DNA from: Ruegeria sp. HKCCD8929
Lineage (GTDB): Bacteria; Pseudomonadota; Alphaproteobacteria; Rhodobacterales; Rhodobacteraceae
Assembly: GCF_013031405.1 (NCBI RefSeq)
Contig: NZ_WPZY01000007.1
Coordinates: 218,697-282,696 of the forward strand
Length of the DNA: 64,000 nt
Reading direction: 5' to 3'
Shown: positions 8,216-17,678 of the stretch, piece by piece
Numbering within the stretch: position 1 is the first letter of the stretch
Layout: each line of letters opens with the position of its first letter
Position numbers and translations under genes: made by a program
Notes under the pieces: model-generated
The model's input: the letters and a program-made list of their open reading frames with translations, nothing else
Databases searched by the model: none
Told to the model about the DNA's origin: nothing

Positions 8216-9118
8216 TCAGATCAACAATTCCAGTTTGGTCCCGGGGAAACCTGTCAGAACCTGCGCGCCCCGGTCGCGCGGCATGAGGCAGAGCGCAGTC
8301 GACAACCCATCGGCCAGCGCAGCACTTGGGGCCGAGATCGCTACGGTCTTCTGAAGGGGGTCCTTCCCGGTCGGGTCCAGGATGTGACCCTGCCCCTCGC
8401 CCAGCACCGTGCCCATCGGTGATGAGGTCGCCACCGCCCGATCGCGCAGGGTGATCCGCTGCGCAACCGCGCCGTCCGGCCCGGCCAGCCCCACCCGCCA
8501 CGCACCGCCGTCGGCGCGGGTCCCAAGGGCGGCGATCTCGCCCATATCCACCAACACGTCGGTCAGCCCATGACCACGCAGCAGCGCCGCGATCCTGTCG
8601 GTGATCGCGCCCTGAGCTATGCCGTTGAGCGTCAGGGCGGTACGCCCCGGCTGGTCCAGCCGGATCTCGTCGCGCCGGATGTGCACCTGACCCCATCCCA
8701 CAACCTTGCGGGCACCGTCCAGATCGTCTCCGGACGCGCCCTGCGCCAGCGCTACCCAGAGCGGCTGGATGCTGGGATCGAAAACCCCGCCGGTGGCGTC
8801 ATGTAGCGCGGTCGACAGGCTCAGCACATCCAGCAGTTCCGGCGCCGGGTTTGACAGTCGCCCGTCCCGGTTCAACCGGCTGAGCTGTGAGTCCGGGCGG
8901 TAGAGGCTGAAGACGCGTTCCAGCCGCTCCAGCTCGGCCTCGACCGAGGCGATGACCGGCGCGGCTTGCACATCCGTCAGCCCCTCCAGCCGCAAACTGG
9001 CCCCGGCGCCCAGCGCAGTGCCCCGCCAATGCGCAACACGGGCGGCCAAAGCGCCGGAGGGCAACGCGGCGCAGGCGGCAGAGATGGTCAGAAAGCGGCG
9101 GCGTGAAAGATGGGTCAT
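8216..9118 (-). CDS. nosX: NosX, FAD:protein FMN transferase (ApbE family)
   Basis: 300 residues. A twin-arginine type signal (LSRRRFLTISAACAALPSGA) precedes an ApbE domain with MGEIAALG, DRAVATSSPMG and HILDPTGKDP. NosX-type ApbE proteins attach FMN covalently to the periplasmic domain of NosR, which is needed for N2O reduction in vivo. The start overlaps the stop of nosL by 4 nt, and the gene closes the nosCRZDFYLX order. Confidence 0.9.
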   Translation of the reverse strand: MTHLSRRRFLTISAACAALPSGALAARVAHWRGTALGAGASLRLEGLTDVQAAPVIASVEAELERLERVFSLYRPDSQLSRLNRDGRLSNPAPELLDVLSLSTALHDATGGVFDPSIQPLWVALAQGASGDDLDGARKVVGWGQVHIRRDEIRLDQPGRTALTLNGIAQGAITDRIAALLRGHGLTDVLVDMGEIAALGTRADGGAWRVGLAGPDGAVAQRITLRDRAVATSSPMGTVLGEGQGHILDPTGKDPLQKTVAISAPSAALADGLSTALCLMPRDRGAQVLTGFPGTKLELLI

Positions 9119-9633
9119 GCCGGTGTCTCCAGTTTCAAGTCCAGATCGACGGGGCCCAGAACGGCCTCGTCCGGAATATCCGTCAGGGGCATGGCCGCGC
9201 CGCCATAGCGGGCGATGAACGCCTCGGCCCCGAAGCTGTCGGCAAAAGGCACCACCTCGGGCGCGCCCATGCCGCCTGCCACCCCCGCGCCAACGACGAA
9301 CAGCGCCCCATCGGCGGCGATCCAGTTCGAGATGCCGGGATTGCGCCAGTTGGGCGCGACGGTCATGTCGCTGACATAGACGGCGGCAATCTCGGCGTCG
9401 CGCTCGGGGCTTTTGAGATAAGCCAGCATGTCGCGCACCTGTGCGAAGAAGAGCGGCGCCGGGTAGCCCTCCAGATGGATCTGTCCCTTGGGCCCGCCAT
9501 GCTCGGCGATGTTCATCTGGCAGAAATAGCTGAGCGCGGTTTCGGTCAGCTCAACCGGCGCCGGGGGCGCTGCGGCCTGCTCCTCCTTGCAGGCGGCCAA
9601 CGCGACCAGCGCGATCAGGGCGAGGTGTCTCAT
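9115..9633 (-). CDS. nosL: NosL, copper chaperone lipoprotein
   Basis: 172 residues from the ATG at 9633, which overlaps the nosY stop (ATGA). A longer in-frame reading upstream lies inside nosY and is not credible. The N-terminus is a lipoprotein signal with lipobox LAAC (HLALIALVALAACKEE). NosL proteins carry Cu(I) to apo-NosZ in the periplasm; the conserved region here is YFCQMNIAEHGGPKGQIHL, with the Cys-x-Met pair as a candidate copper ligand. It sits between nosY and nosX as in Paracoccus. Confidence 0.9.
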   Translation of the reverse strand: MRHLALIALVALAACKEEQAAAPPAPVELTETALSYFCQMNIAEHGGPKGQIHLEGYPAPLFFAQVRDMLAYLKSPERDAEIAAVYVSDMTVAPNWRNPGISNWIAADGALFVVGAGVAGGMGAPEVVPFADSFGAEAFIARYGGAAMPLTDIPDEAVLGPVDLDLKLETPA

Positions 9634-10451
9634 GGCTCGACCCTCCGAAATGCGGCGCGAGCGAGGATGAACCCCAGCACCGGCCAGATCATCAGCGAGG
9701 CAGGCGCGGCCCAGACCGGCAGGGCCTGCGCGGCGCCGGTCATGCCGGACGCCATTGCCACGCCCTCGGTCGCGGCGATGTTCCACAAACGGAATGCGTC
9801 GGCCGGGTTGGCCACCATCACCCATGGAAAGACGGATCGGGTGAAGGTGCCGCCCTGATCCATGACCACGGCCCCCAAAAGCCCCAGGTCATAGAGGACG
9901 ACAAAGACCAGCCAGAGCCCGGCCGACAGACCTGCCGCCGCCGCGGCGCCCCGTGCCAGGGCGGACAGCAGGTATCCCAGCGCCAGAAACACGGCGCCCA
10001 GCAGGATGGAAGTGAGGATAAGGCGCACAAGCGCCAGTAGGCTTTCGGGGCCCGCTCCGCCAAACCACGCCGCGACCGCCCCGGCGGTGCCGAAACCGAT
10101 GGTCATGGCGAAGGCGAGCGCAGCCAGATGGGCGGTGAACTTGCCCAACAGAATCTCTCCGCGCCCCGCCGGGTAGGACAGAACCAGCGCAAGGCTGCCC
10201 CGGTCCACGTCGCCCGCGATGGCGTCGAACGAGATCATCAGCGCCAGCAGGGGCGCGAGGTAGACCGAAAGTGTCGTCATCGACGCCACCGAAACGGTCA
10301 GCATGTCGACACCCAGCGTGCCGGTGGGGGCGCTGCCCGCAAAGGTCAACGCCAGCGCAAACAGCACCATGATGAGCGTTGCGACCAGCAGCCAGCGGTT
10401 GCGGCGCAGGATCAGCATTTCGGCGCGGGTAATGGCAAAGAAACGGGTCAT
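9630..10451 (-). CDS. nosY: NosY, ABC transporter permease for NosZ maturation
   Basis: 273 residues starting MTRFFAITRAEMLILRRNRW. It has about six hydrophobic segments and matches NosY/ABC-2 permeases, which pair with NosF and NosD to load the Cu-S centre of NosZ. The start at 10451 overlaps the nosF stop (ATGA); the longer upstream in-frame extension would lie within nosF. The stop overlaps the nosL start. Confidence 0.9.
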   Translation of the reverse strand: MTRFFAITRAEMLILRRNRWLLVATLIMVLFALALTFAGSAPTGTLGVDMLTVSVASMTTLSVYLAPLLALMISFDAIAGDVDRGSLALVLSYPAGRGEILLGKFTAHLAALAFAMTIGFGTAGAVAAWFGGAGPESLLALVRLILTSILLGAVFLALGYLLSALARGAAAAAGLSAGLWLVFVVLYDLGLLGAVVMDQGGTFTRSVFPWVMVANPADAFRLWNIAATEGVAMASGMTGAAQALPVWAAPASLMIWPVLGFILARAAFRRVEP

Positions 10452-11341
10452 TGCAAGGCCTCCCGTGCGTAGTGGCGATAGAGGTCTTCCAGCTTCGGCG
10501 GGGTCATTTCGACATCCGCCACCGCCTCGCCCATCGCAGCGATGCGGCGCAGCGCCTCCATCTTGTCGGCGGGTGAGCACAGCAGCTCGACCGAGGCGCC
10601 GTTGACGCGGTTGCCGCCCAGTTCGGCGGCCAGCGTTTCGGCGCTCTCAGCCGCCCGCACCCGCAGTTTGATCGGCAACCCAGCCAGCGCCGAGAGGTTG
10701 GCCAGCGTGTCATCCGCCACCATCTGCCCCTTGCGCAGGATGGCGATGCGGTCGGTGCGGGCCTCGACCTCGGTCAGCGCATGAGAGGCGATCAGCACCG
10801 CCGTCCCCTGCCCCGCCAACTCGTCGATGATGGCATAGAGATCCTGCCGCGAGATCGGGTCCAAACCGCTCGTCGGCTCATCCAGCAGCGCCACTTTCGG
10901 CTGGCCCAGCAGCACCTGCGCCAGACCAAGACGCTGCCGCATCCCCTTGGAATAGGTGCCGATGCGGCGGTCGAGCGCATCGCTGAGGCCCACACGCTCC
11001 AGCAGGCCGGGAACATCGGCCTTTTCGCCCGAGAGCCGGGCAAACAGGGTCAGTTGCTCGCGCCCGGTGAGGGCGGGATGGAATGAAACCGCTTCGGGCA
11101 GATAGGCGGTATCGCGGCGGGCCGAAGCACTGCCGGGGGCCGCGCCTCCCACGCGGATCGAACCGCCATGGATGGGCGTCAGACCGAGGATGGATTTGAT
11201 CAGGGTCGACTTGCCCGCGCCGTTATGGCCCAGCAGCGCCATGCGCTCGCCGGGGGCAAGGGTCAGGTCGATGTCGTCCAGAACGCGGGTCTTTCCCCGG
11301 TCCTTGCTGACATGTTCGATGGTCAGGGCCTTATCCGTCAT
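10448..11341 (-). CDS. nosF: NosF, ABC transporter ATP-binding protein
   Basis: 297 residues with Walker A GHNGAGKST (about 37-45), the ABC signature YSKGMRQRLGLAQ and Walker B VALLDEPTSGLD. NosF is the cytoplasmic ATPase of the NosDFY complex that drives assembly of the Cu-S cluster of N2O reductase. It overlaps nosD by 11 nt and nosY by 4 nt. Confidence 0.93.
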   Translation of the reverse strand: MTDKALTIEHVSKDRGKTRVLDDIDLTLAPGERMALLGHNGAGKSTLIKSILGLTPIHGGSIRVGGAAPGSASARRDTAYLPEAVSFHPALTGREQLTLFARLSGEKADVPGLLERVGLSDALDRRIGTYSKGMRQRLGLAQVLLGQPKVALLDEPTSGLDPISRQDLYAIIDELAGQGTAVLIASHALTEVEARTDRIAILRKGQMVADDTLANLSALAGLPIKLRVRAAESAETLAAELGGNRVNGASVELLCSPADKMEALRRIAAMGEAVADVEMTPPKLEDLYRHYAREALQ

Positions 11342-12587
11342 GAGGCACCTTTTTCATGGCTGGGGGTTCAGGGGCTTGCATAAGGGGATTGCTGTCCATC
11401 ACACCCCCCGGCAACAACGCCGGGAAAGCAGATTGCGACCAGCGCACCAGCTGCACGGCAGGGGAGCCGAGCAACAATTTGGCTGCGGGTTGGGTCCACA
11501 GCACATGGTCCATACTGTCATTGGGGCGATAGGGGGCGTCGGCGATGCCGTTGCCGTCGACGTCATAGGCGGCAAAATCGGACCAGTAATTGCCGCGCCC
11601 ATCCTCGGACCACTCGACCCACTTGGTCGAGACGTATTTCACCTGGGTCCGGTTGCCGATGAAGGCGTTGCCGAGGATACGGTTGCGTTCCGAGCCGGCG
11701 GTAAAGTGAATGCCGATGCCGCAGCCCTGGAACCAGTTGTCGGTGAACTCGTTCTTGTTGGAATTGTAGAGAAAGGTGCATTTCTCCTTGGCACCCTTCA
11801 CCACATTCCCGGTGATCACGCTCTTGTTGGCATAGTTCAGCATCACGCCATGCTCTCGGTCGCCGATCGACACATTGTCGGCGACCTTTACGTTGGTCGA
11901 GAACATGACGGCATAACCTAAGTCATTTCCGACCGAGATATTGCCGGAAACAACCGAATCATCGGCATACATATAGTGGACGGCAAAGCGCAGATCGCGG
12001 AACAGGTTGCCGGTGAAGGTGTTCTTCTTGGACGAGTTTACAAAGATCCCGTCGCGGCCATAGCGGATGTCGTTATCTGCAACCACCGCGCCCGGCGCGT
12101 TCCAGACATAGACCCCATTGCCGCGCACATTCATGTGGCGGTCCTGGCGGCCTTCGATCCGGTTGCCGCGGACGATGCTGTCGTTGGCGCCGTGAATGTC
12201 GATGCCATAGAGGTTGCCCAGCAGCACATTATCCTCGACCACCGGCGCTGTGGCCGTCTTGGTCAGTTGGATGCCGCTGTCAATCCCGTCATGGTCCGAG
12301 CCTGAGCCAATCACCGTCAGCCCGCGCACGGTTACGCCCGGCCCAGTTACGGTAATGACGCTGCCCGCGCCTTGTCCGTCGATGGTGGCCTGCCCCAGCC
12401 CGTCGATGGTGACGGGCCGATCCAGCACCAAGGTTTCGGTGTAGACACCGGGGCTCAGGCGGAGGGTGTCTCCATCTGCCGCCTGCGCCAGTATCTCGTT
12501 GATGGCCCCCGCCCGGTTGGGCACATCCCAATCCGCCGCCCAAAGGGGCGAGCCGAGCAGGAGCGGTATGAGCAGGGGCCAACGCAT
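11331..12587 (-). CDS. nosD: NosD, periplasmic beta-helix maturation protein
   Basis: 418 residues from the ATG at 12587, giving signal peptide MRWPLLIPLLLGSPLWA. The body is a series of right-handed beta-helix (CASH/NosD) repeats such as DGIFVNSSKKNTFTGNLF and HGVMLNYANKSVITGNVV. NosD is the periplasmic partner of the NosFY transporter and accepts copper from NosL for NosZ. The start lies 1 nt after the nosZ stop; an upstream in-frame start would lie inside nosZ. Confidence 0.92.
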   Translation of the reverse strand: MRWPLLIPLLLGSPLWAADWDVPNRAGAINEILAQAADGDTLRLSPGVYTETLVLDRPVTIDGLGQATIDGQGAGSVITVTGPGVTVRGLTVIGSGSDHDGIDSGIQLTKTATAPVVEDNVLLGNLYGIDIHGANDSIVRGNRIEGRQDRHMNVRGNGVYVWNAPGAVVADNDIRYGRDGIFVNSSKKNTFTGNLFRDLRFAVHYMYADDSVVSGNISVGNDLGYAVMFSTNVKVADNVSIGDREHGVMLNYANKSVITGNVVKGAKEKCTFLYNSNKNEFTDNWFQGCGIGIHFTAGSERNRILGNAFIGNRTQVKYVSTKWVEWSEDGRGNYWSDFAAYDVDGNGIADAPYRPNDSMDHVLWTQPAAKLLLGSPAVQLVRWSQSAFPALLPGGVMDSNPLMQAPEPPAMKKVPHDG

Positions 12588-12588
12588 T

Positions 12589-14496
12589 TTATGCGCTCCG
12601 CGGCTCAACAAACATCCGGCCGCGCATTTCCATGTGCAGCGCGTGGCAGAACCATTGGCAATAGTACCAGTGCACGCCCGGACGGTCGGCAATGAAGGTG
12701 ACCGAAGCGGTGGCCTGCGGTGCGACCTCCATCGCGATGCCGAAGTTCGACAGGCACAGCCCGTGGGTCACGTCGTCCACGTCATCCAGGTTGGTAACAT
12801 AGATGGTCACCTCGTCGCCCTGCTTGACCGAGAACTTCTCCATGCTGAAGACAGGCGCGGTCGAGGTCATGTAGACGCGGACCTTGTTGCCGTCGCGGAT
12901 CGGTTCCTCGGCGCCTTCTTCCAGATCGACACCATCGGCAGCCGCCTGCTGACGCGCATCTTCCCACATCGGGTCGTTGCGATCCCAGACGTTGACCGGG
13001 TTCACCTTGGAGCGGTGGACAAGGATCGAGTCGTGCGGCTCGGCAAAGGTCGGGCCGTCATGGACCACCTTCATCTTGTCGCCCGAGATGTCGATCAGCT
13101 GCTCGTTTTCCGGCTTCAGCGGACCCACGTTCAGGAAGCGGTCTTTCGAGAACTTGTTCATCGAAATCAGCCACTTGCCATCGGCTTCGGCGGTTTCACC
13201 CATCGAGGTCGAGTTGTGGCCCGGCTGATAATGCACGTCCACCTTGTCGACGATCGGGTCAACGTCCGCACCGGCATAGGCTTCGATGGCCTTGGCGATG
13301 TCCCATTTCACCACCTGGCTGTCCAGGAACAAGGTGGTGAAGGCATTGCCCTTGCCGTCGAACGCGGTGTGAAGCGGGCCAAGGCCCAACTGAGGTTCGG
13401 CCACGATTGCGGAACGCGGATCGGCATTGTCGGCAAACAGCGCGTCGACCTTCTCCACATCGATCACGGATACGGTCGGCGACAGCTTACCGTTGATCAT
13501 GATGTGTTTCTTGTCGGGCGCCGCGTTCACACCATGCGGCGAGTTCGGGATCGGGATATAGCGGGTCAGGTTGCCACCGGCCTCTTTGCGACCGTCCACA
13601 ACCTTGACGCCGTTCAGTTCCTGATAGTTCCCGGCGGCCACGGCCTCTTCGATGCCTTTCAGGTTGAACACGACCACGTGGTCCAGCTCGTTCTCGGTCA
13701 TCTCGGCCAGGTTCATACCCATTTCCGAGTTGTACGAAGTCGAGAACGCGTATTTGCCCTGATAGTCGCAATCGGTGTTGTCAAGGTTGCCCGACACCAT
13801 CACCTGCCACGCGATCTCCATCGTGTCACCGTCGATGGCGGTGAAGATGTTCACGTATTGCGACGGATCGTCGAGAATCTCGCCATCATTGACCAGCGGA
13901 GCCTCATGCTCGCCGTTGGCGAAGATGTAGCCGGTGCGCGGGTATTTCTGCGGACGCAGTCCGTGGATGTCATGCGCGTTCGGGATCTCGATGATCTTGT
14001 CGCATTTCATGACGTCGCAGCGCACGCGGGCCACGCGGGTGTTGGCCTTATCGTTCATGAACAGATAGCGGCCATCATAGGTGCCATCGGTGAAGGACAT
14101 ATGCGGGTGGTGCAGGTCGCCGTTGTCATAGGTAACCTTGCCGTTTGCAGCCAGATATTCCTTGGTCTCGGGCAACAGGCCTTCGGTCAGAACCTTCAGC
14201 GATTCATTGGTCTGGCCCCAGCCGGTGGCCGAGCAGCGGTTGAATACCGGCACCCGCATCAACTCGCGCATCGAGGGCACGCCCAGAATGCGCAGCTCGC
14301 CGGTCTGGCCCGAGGACCAGAAACCGTAGTACTCGTCCAGCTCACCGGGCTCCAGATGGGCGGCGGCGGCGGCGCTGGCCTCTTTCGCGGTCATCAGGGT
14401 CGCGCCCAGACCGGTTCCGGCCAGCACAGCCCCCGTCGCGGTTGCCCCCAGCATTCCGCGGCGTGTGACGTTCAGGGTCTTGTCGTGTTCCGACAT
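12589..14496 (-). CDS. nosZ: NosZ, nitrous-oxide reductase
   Basis: 635 residues from the ATG at 14496, chosen for the AAAAGGAGG site just upstream and for the Tat signal that follows ([17 protein letters not shown]). The N-terminal seven-bladed propeller carries the histidines for the tetranuclear Cu-S centre, including DLHHPHMSF. The C-terminal cupredoxin domain has the CuA motif C613-x3-C617-x3-H621-x2-M624 ([12 protein letters not shown]). It reduces N2O to N2 in the periplasm. The twin-arginine signal places it in clade I NosZ. Confidence 0.97.
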   Translation of the reverse strand: MSEHDKTLNVTRRGMLGATATGAVLAGTGLGATLMTAKEASAAAAAHLEPGELDEYYGFWSSGQTGELRILGVPSMRELMRVPVFNRCSATGWGQTNESLKVLTEGLLPETKEYLAANGKVTYDNGDLHHPHMSFTDGTYDGRYLFMNDKANTRVARVRCDVMKCDKIIEIPNAHDIHGLRPQKYPRTGYIFANGEHEAPLVNDGEILDDPSQYVNIFTAIDGDTMEIAWQVMVSGNLDNTDCDYQGKYAFSTSYNSEMGMNLAEMTENELDHVVVFNLKGIEEAVAAGNYQELNGVKVVDGRKEAGGNLTRYIPIPNSPHGVNAAPDKKHIMINGKLSPTVSVIDVEKVDALFADNADPRSAIVAEPQLGLGPLHTAFDGKGNAFTTLFLDSQVVKWDIAKAIEAYAGADVDPIVDKVDVHYQPGHNSTSMGETAEADGKWLISMNKFSKDRFLNVGPLKPENEQLIDISGDKMKVVHDGPTFAEPHDSILVHRSKVNPVNVWDRNDPMWEDARQQAAADGVDLEEGAEEPIRDGNKVRVYMTSTAPVFSMEKFSVKQGDEVTIYVTNLDDVDDVTHGLCLSNFGIAMEVAPQATASVTFIADRPGVHWYYCQWFCHALHMEMRGRMFVEPRSA

Positions 14497-14510
14497 GGTC
14501 GTTCCTCCTT

Positions 14511-16679
14511 TTAGGAAACGGTTTGCGGTTTGGCGTTCGGATGGTTCGCCGGTGGTTGTCCAAGAGCCCCCTTCAGATCGGCGGTACCGACCTTGGCGCG
14601 GCGTTTGATCTGCTTGATCACCACCGGGCATTTGCTCTCGGACTGATAAAGGACCTGACAGTGCAGGCAGGTGACGCATTCGTTCGGGTTGATCTCACCG
14701 GTCGGGTGGATCGCCTGAACCGGACATTCGTTGGCGCAGGTCTGGCATGGGGTGCCGCATTCCTTGTAGCGCTTGAGCCAGTCGAACATGCGGATGCGCG
14801 CGGGGATCGCCAGCGCCGCGCCCAGCGGGCACAGGTAGCGGCAGTAGAAGCGCTCGATGAAAAGGCCGATCAGCAGCAGAACCACGGCGAAGACCACAAA
14901 CGGCCAGTCGCGCACGAATTTCAGGATGATCGCGGTCTTGAACGGTTCGATCTCGGCATAGGTTTCGGCCAGCGGGATCGAGACCATGCTGAGACCGAAA
15001 AGACCAAGGAAGATCATGTATTTCAGCGGCCAGAGGCGTTCGTTCAGCCCCCAGGGCAGCGTCCATTGCGGTACGCGGAAGGCGCGCGCGATCTTGTTGG
15101 TCAGCTCCTGCAGCGCGCCGAACGGGCAGAGCCAGCCGCAATAGGCGCCGCGGCCCCAGAACAGCAGGGCGGCGGCCACCGCGAACCATTGGATAAAGAC
15201 CAGAGGGTCGAGCAGGAAGGCGTCCCAGGTAAAGCCGGTCCGCAGGCTGCCCGCCAGTGCCATCAGGTTGACGACGCTGAGCTGCGCGTTGGCATACCAG
15301 CCGACAAAGAACAGCGTGAGCGTCAGATAGCCGATGCGGAACCAGTAGAAGAAACGCGCATTGGCAGTGGCCTGGAACTGGAAGAAGAAGGTTCCCGTCA
15401 GCACCAGCAGCATTACGCCGAGGACGCCGATCTCGACGGTCCGGTCCTTCCAGATCCGCTGCCAGAGGGCGGCCTTGGCGGCGGCCTCGTCAGTGGCATC
15501 TTCGACCACCGCAGGCGCCGCGAGGGGGAGCAGGTAGTTTTCGGGCAGTTTGTAGCCCAGATCGAAGGTCAGAAAGGTCTTCTCGACCGCGCCCACGGCC
15601 CGCTGCACCAGCAGTTGCAGGCGGAAGGGTTCGGCGGGGTCGAATTCGGAATCGGCGGGGATTCTGAAGATGTCCAGTTCGGTGAAACTGGGCGCGTCAG
15701 GGGCTGCGACCTCGCCCAGGCGGCGCTGCTGTCGGTCGAAGAAACGGACCGAGCGGTCGCCTTGGATAAGCTGGATGCGGTCGAAGATACCGCCGCGGAC
15801 ATAGCCGGAGCCCTTGAAGCTGTAGGCGCCGCGGCCCAGTACGAGGATGGCGTGTTCACCCTCGTCCAACCAGTTGACAAGATTGGCATATTCCGCCTCA
15901 CCCAGAAGCGACTTGCCGATGGAGGGCACCGAGACCAGCGCCATGTGCATGTCGATGAAGGTGTCGTCCGGCTCGCCCGGTTCGGGGCGCCTGATGGCGC
16001 GCTGGTCGCCGGTGGCCTCGAATGCCGCGTTGATCTGGCCGATGTCCAGCGTCATCCGGCGCACCGAGCCGTCGCCCGACAGCGTTGCCCAATCGTAGGT
16101 TTCGCTCAGCCCGGTGTCGATCTCGCGCTTGGGCCCATCCGCCTGCACCGGGGACAGACCGCCGAGGCCCAATGCGCGGGACACCTTGATACCGGCGCGC
16201 ACGAGGCTGTCGTCGATCACCATGATGGTCACCGTCGCGCCCGAGATGATGTCGAGGTCATGGCCCTCGCCCCCGGTCTCGGCCTCGCGCTTGAGGTCGA
16301 GACCCGCGTAACCCTCTGTCAGGGCGACCATTTTCGAGTTGGGGATGCCGATCAAAACGATGGGTTCGGAGTGTTTGACCAGTTTCACGCCGGTCAGCAC
16401 CGCGTCGGCGTCGATGGCCGCAACCACGTGAATGGGCTTGCCGGAATAGCCCGTGGTGCCAACGAAATCCGAGGTCAGGAAGGCCCATGCGACGGTCTCG
16501 CCGCCCTTCAGGACAGGGGCGACTTTCACGTCCTCGCGCACCGGGCCGAAGGCATCGGCGCCGGGGGCGAGTTCGGCGGGTTCGATCTCGGGGAGGAAGC
16601 TGGCGAGGCTGTCGGCCTGAGCGCTCAGCGCCATCAGGCAGGACAGGGCAAAGGCCAGCAGAAAATAGGTTGCGCGCAT
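14511..16679 (-). CDS. nosR: NosR, membrane flavo-iron-sulfur protein for N2O reduction
   Basis: 722 residues from the ATG at 16679, which gives a signal peptide ([20 protein letters not shown]) and overlaps the upstream gene by 1 nt (TGATG). The order is a periplasmic FMN-binding domain (covalent FMN site region [11 protein letters not shown]), several membrane helices with polyferredoxin-type [12 protein letters not shown] and [11 protein letters not shown] motifs, and a cytoplasmic ferredoxin end ([13 protein letters not shown] and CVTCLHCQ). It transfers electrons to, or activates, NosZ and is needed for nosZ expression in pseudomonads. The FMN would be attached by NosX. Confidence 0.94.
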   Translation of the reverse strand: MRATYFLLAFALSCLMALSAQADSLASFLPEIEPAELAPGADAFGPVREDVKVAPVLKGGETVAWAFLTSDFVGTTGYSGKPIHVVAAIDADAVLTGVKLVKHSEPIVLIGIPNSKMVALTEGYAGLDLKREAETGGEGHDLDIISGATVTIMVIDDSLVRAGIKVSRALGLGGLSPVQADGPKREIDTGLSETYDWATLSGDGSVRRMTLDIGQINAAFEATGDQRAIRRPEPGEPDDTFIDMHMALVSVPSIGKSLLGEAEYANLVNWLDEGEHAILVLGRGAYSFKGSGYVRGGIFDRIQLIQGDRSVRFFDRQQRRLGEVAAPDAPSFTELDIFRIPADSEFDPAEPFRLQLLVQRAVGAVEKTFLTFDLGYKLPENYLLPLAAPAVVEDATDEAAAKAALWQRIWKDRTVEIGVLGVMLLVLTGTFFFQFQATANARFFYWFRIGYLTLTLFFVGWYANAQLSVVNLMALAGSLRTGFTWDAFLLDPLVFIQWFAVAAALLFWGRGAYCGWLCPFGALQELTNKIARAFRVPQWTLPWGLNERLWPLKYMIFLGLFGLSMVSIPLAETYAEIEPFKTAIILKFVRDWPFVVFAVVLLLIGLFIERFYCRYLCPLGAALAIPARIRMFDWLKRYKECGTPCQTCANECPVQAIHPTGEINPNECVTCLHCQVLYQSESKCPVVIKQIKRRAKVGTADLKGALGQPPANHPNAKPQTVS

Positions 16680-17140
16680 CAGGACCACGGCGCACCTCCG
16701 GTTACTTGGATTGACGCCATGGACGCGCGCGGGGCGCGTTCGGTTCTGTCTTGGGGCGCGGGCGGAGGGCCGCGGCTGTCGGGCCAGAATTGCGCGGGGT
16801 TGTCCGGTTTGTACACAGCGCGGACATGCCATGTTCCGGTTTGTACACATCCGGACCGGGCAATCCCGGGCAGATCCGGAAGCGGCGCGGCCCCCGTCAC
16901 TGCGCACAGGGCGCACTGCGCGCATTTCGGGCAAGGGGCGGTGTCGGTGGTGCCGTCTTCGGGATCGACCTGGACCCACACCGCCCCTGCCTCCGAGCAG
17001 ATCTCCATCCACACACCTTGCTCGGCGCTCGCCAGCGCCGGGCTGAGCAGTTGCAAGAGCAACAGGAGGATGCCCAGCCCGCCAGCGGCCGCGCGAGGGG
17101 CACGGACGTGACGGCGTGGCAATGGGCGGTGCGCGAACAT
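16679..17140 (-). CDS. nosC: NosC-like small exported cysteine-rich protein
   Basis: 153 residues. A basic N-terminus and hydrophobic stretch (GILLLLLQLLSPALASA, about 23-39) form a signal or anchor, followed by a C-x2-C-x2-C-x2-C cluster (CPKCAQCALC, about 70-79). Paracoccus has a protein of unknown function called NosC, with a CxxCxxC motif, at this exact place in nosCRZDFYLX. The cysteine cluster could bind a metal such as copper, which is inference. The start has GGAG 8 nt upstream, and the stop overlaps the nosR start. The C-terminal 50 residues are proline- and arginine-rich and weakly constrained. Confidence 0.7.
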   Translation of the reverse strand: MFAHRPLPRRHVRAPRAAAGGLGILLLLLQLLSPALASAEQGVWMEICSEAGAVWVQVDPEDGTTDTAPCPKCAQCALCAVTGAAPLPDLPGIARSGCVQTGTWHVRAVYKPDNPAQFWPDSRGPPPAPQDRTERAPRASMASIQVTGGAPWS

Positions 17141-17197
17141 GGAGGCTCCGACTCGGGATTTCGGCCCATGTCTTAGACCCGCAGCGGGCGGAGGGAC

Positions 17198-17211
17198 TTG
17201 ACTTCGGTCAG
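17198..17211. promoter_or_regulatory. Candidate NnrR/Dnr/FNR-type box upstream of nosC
   Basis: TTGACTTCGGTCAG matches the dyad TTGAC-N4-GTCAA except at the last base. It lies 57 nt upstream of the nosC start. Similar sites lie upstream of nirS, hemA and norC in this window, which makes chance less likely. Confidence 0.6.
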
Positions 17212-17307
17212 GTCGGGCGCGGCCTGATCGCCGCAGGGGATCGGGCCAGGGTACAGCGGGCAGAGCTATTCAGATCTGCATAACGGATATGCGAAAAAGT
17301 AAACCAA

Positions 17308-17375
17308 TTAGTTCAGTTCGCTGGTTGAAAACTGAACCGCGTAGTTTACCTCGGTGATGTGAACTGAGTAGTTCA
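17308..17375. promoter_or_regulatory. Cluster of AGTTCA/TGAACT dyads, candidate operator array
   Basis: TGAACT-GAGT-AGTTCA (17360-17375) is a perfect 6-bp dyad 15 nt upstream of the small secreted-peptide gene. Upstream, GTTCAGTT (17311-17318) and AACTGAAC (17330-17337) form a perfect 8-bp inverted repeat, and further AGTT half-sites lie between. The arrangement resembles multi-site TetR-type operators; the regulator is not identified. Repression of the adjacent small gene is inferred from position. Confidence 0.55.
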
Positions 17376-17390
17376 GATCGGAGAAAGACC

Positions 17391-17549
17391 ATGAAACCCC
17401 TTATGATTGCCCTTTCATTGACCCTTGCAACGATGGCCGCACCGGTGATGGCGCTGAGCGTGGACATGAGCAACCTGACCCCTACTCTGACTTTCCCGGA
17501 ACCCGCCCCTGAACCGGTGAGCCAGGACGCTGTTATTATCAGCAAGTAA
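17391..17549 (+). CDS. Small secreted peptide (52 aa), unknown function
   Basis: The frame starts ATG AAA CCC CTT at 17391 behind a GGAGA site and ends TAA at 17549. The product opens with a clear signal peptide (KPLMIALSLTLATMAAPVMA), leaving a mature part of about 30 residues rich in Pro, Glu and Thr and ending VIISK. It has no cysteines. A strong hairpin follows the stop and a set of dyads precedes the start, so this is probably a genuine single-gene transcription unit. No function can be assigned. Confidence 0.7.
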   Translation: MKPLMIALSLTLATMAAPVMALSVDMSNLTPTLTFPEPAPEPVSQDAVIISK

Positions 17550-17561
17550 CGCCACCGGGCT

Positions 17562-17589
17562 GCGGGCGGGGCGGGATGGCCCCGCCCGC
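17562..17589 (+). terminator. Strong GC hairpin after the small peptide gene
   Basis: GCGGGCGGGGC (17562-17572) pairs perfectly over 11 bp with GCCCCGCCCGC (17579-17589) around a 6-nt loop. There is no T run, so it may serve as a bidirectional pause or terminator between the peptide gene and the convergent nnrS. Confidence 0.6.
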
Positions 17590-17678
17590 GGTCAGGATGG
17601 GAAGAGCACGGTGCCGCCGAACAGCGTCGGCGTGCTGCACCGAAACCCCGGATTGTCAGTCCGACCCCGGACGTCCAA

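Noticed and set aside
12466..14514. A 682-codon open frame on the plus strand
   Set aside because: It is antisense to nosZ and part of nosD; its translation is low-complexity His/Val/Arg-rich with no domain.
14523..17111. An 862-codon open frame on the plus strand
   Set aside because: It is antisense to nosR and nosC, which have clear domains. Long open antisense frames are common in GC-rich DNA, and its translation has no recognisable fold.
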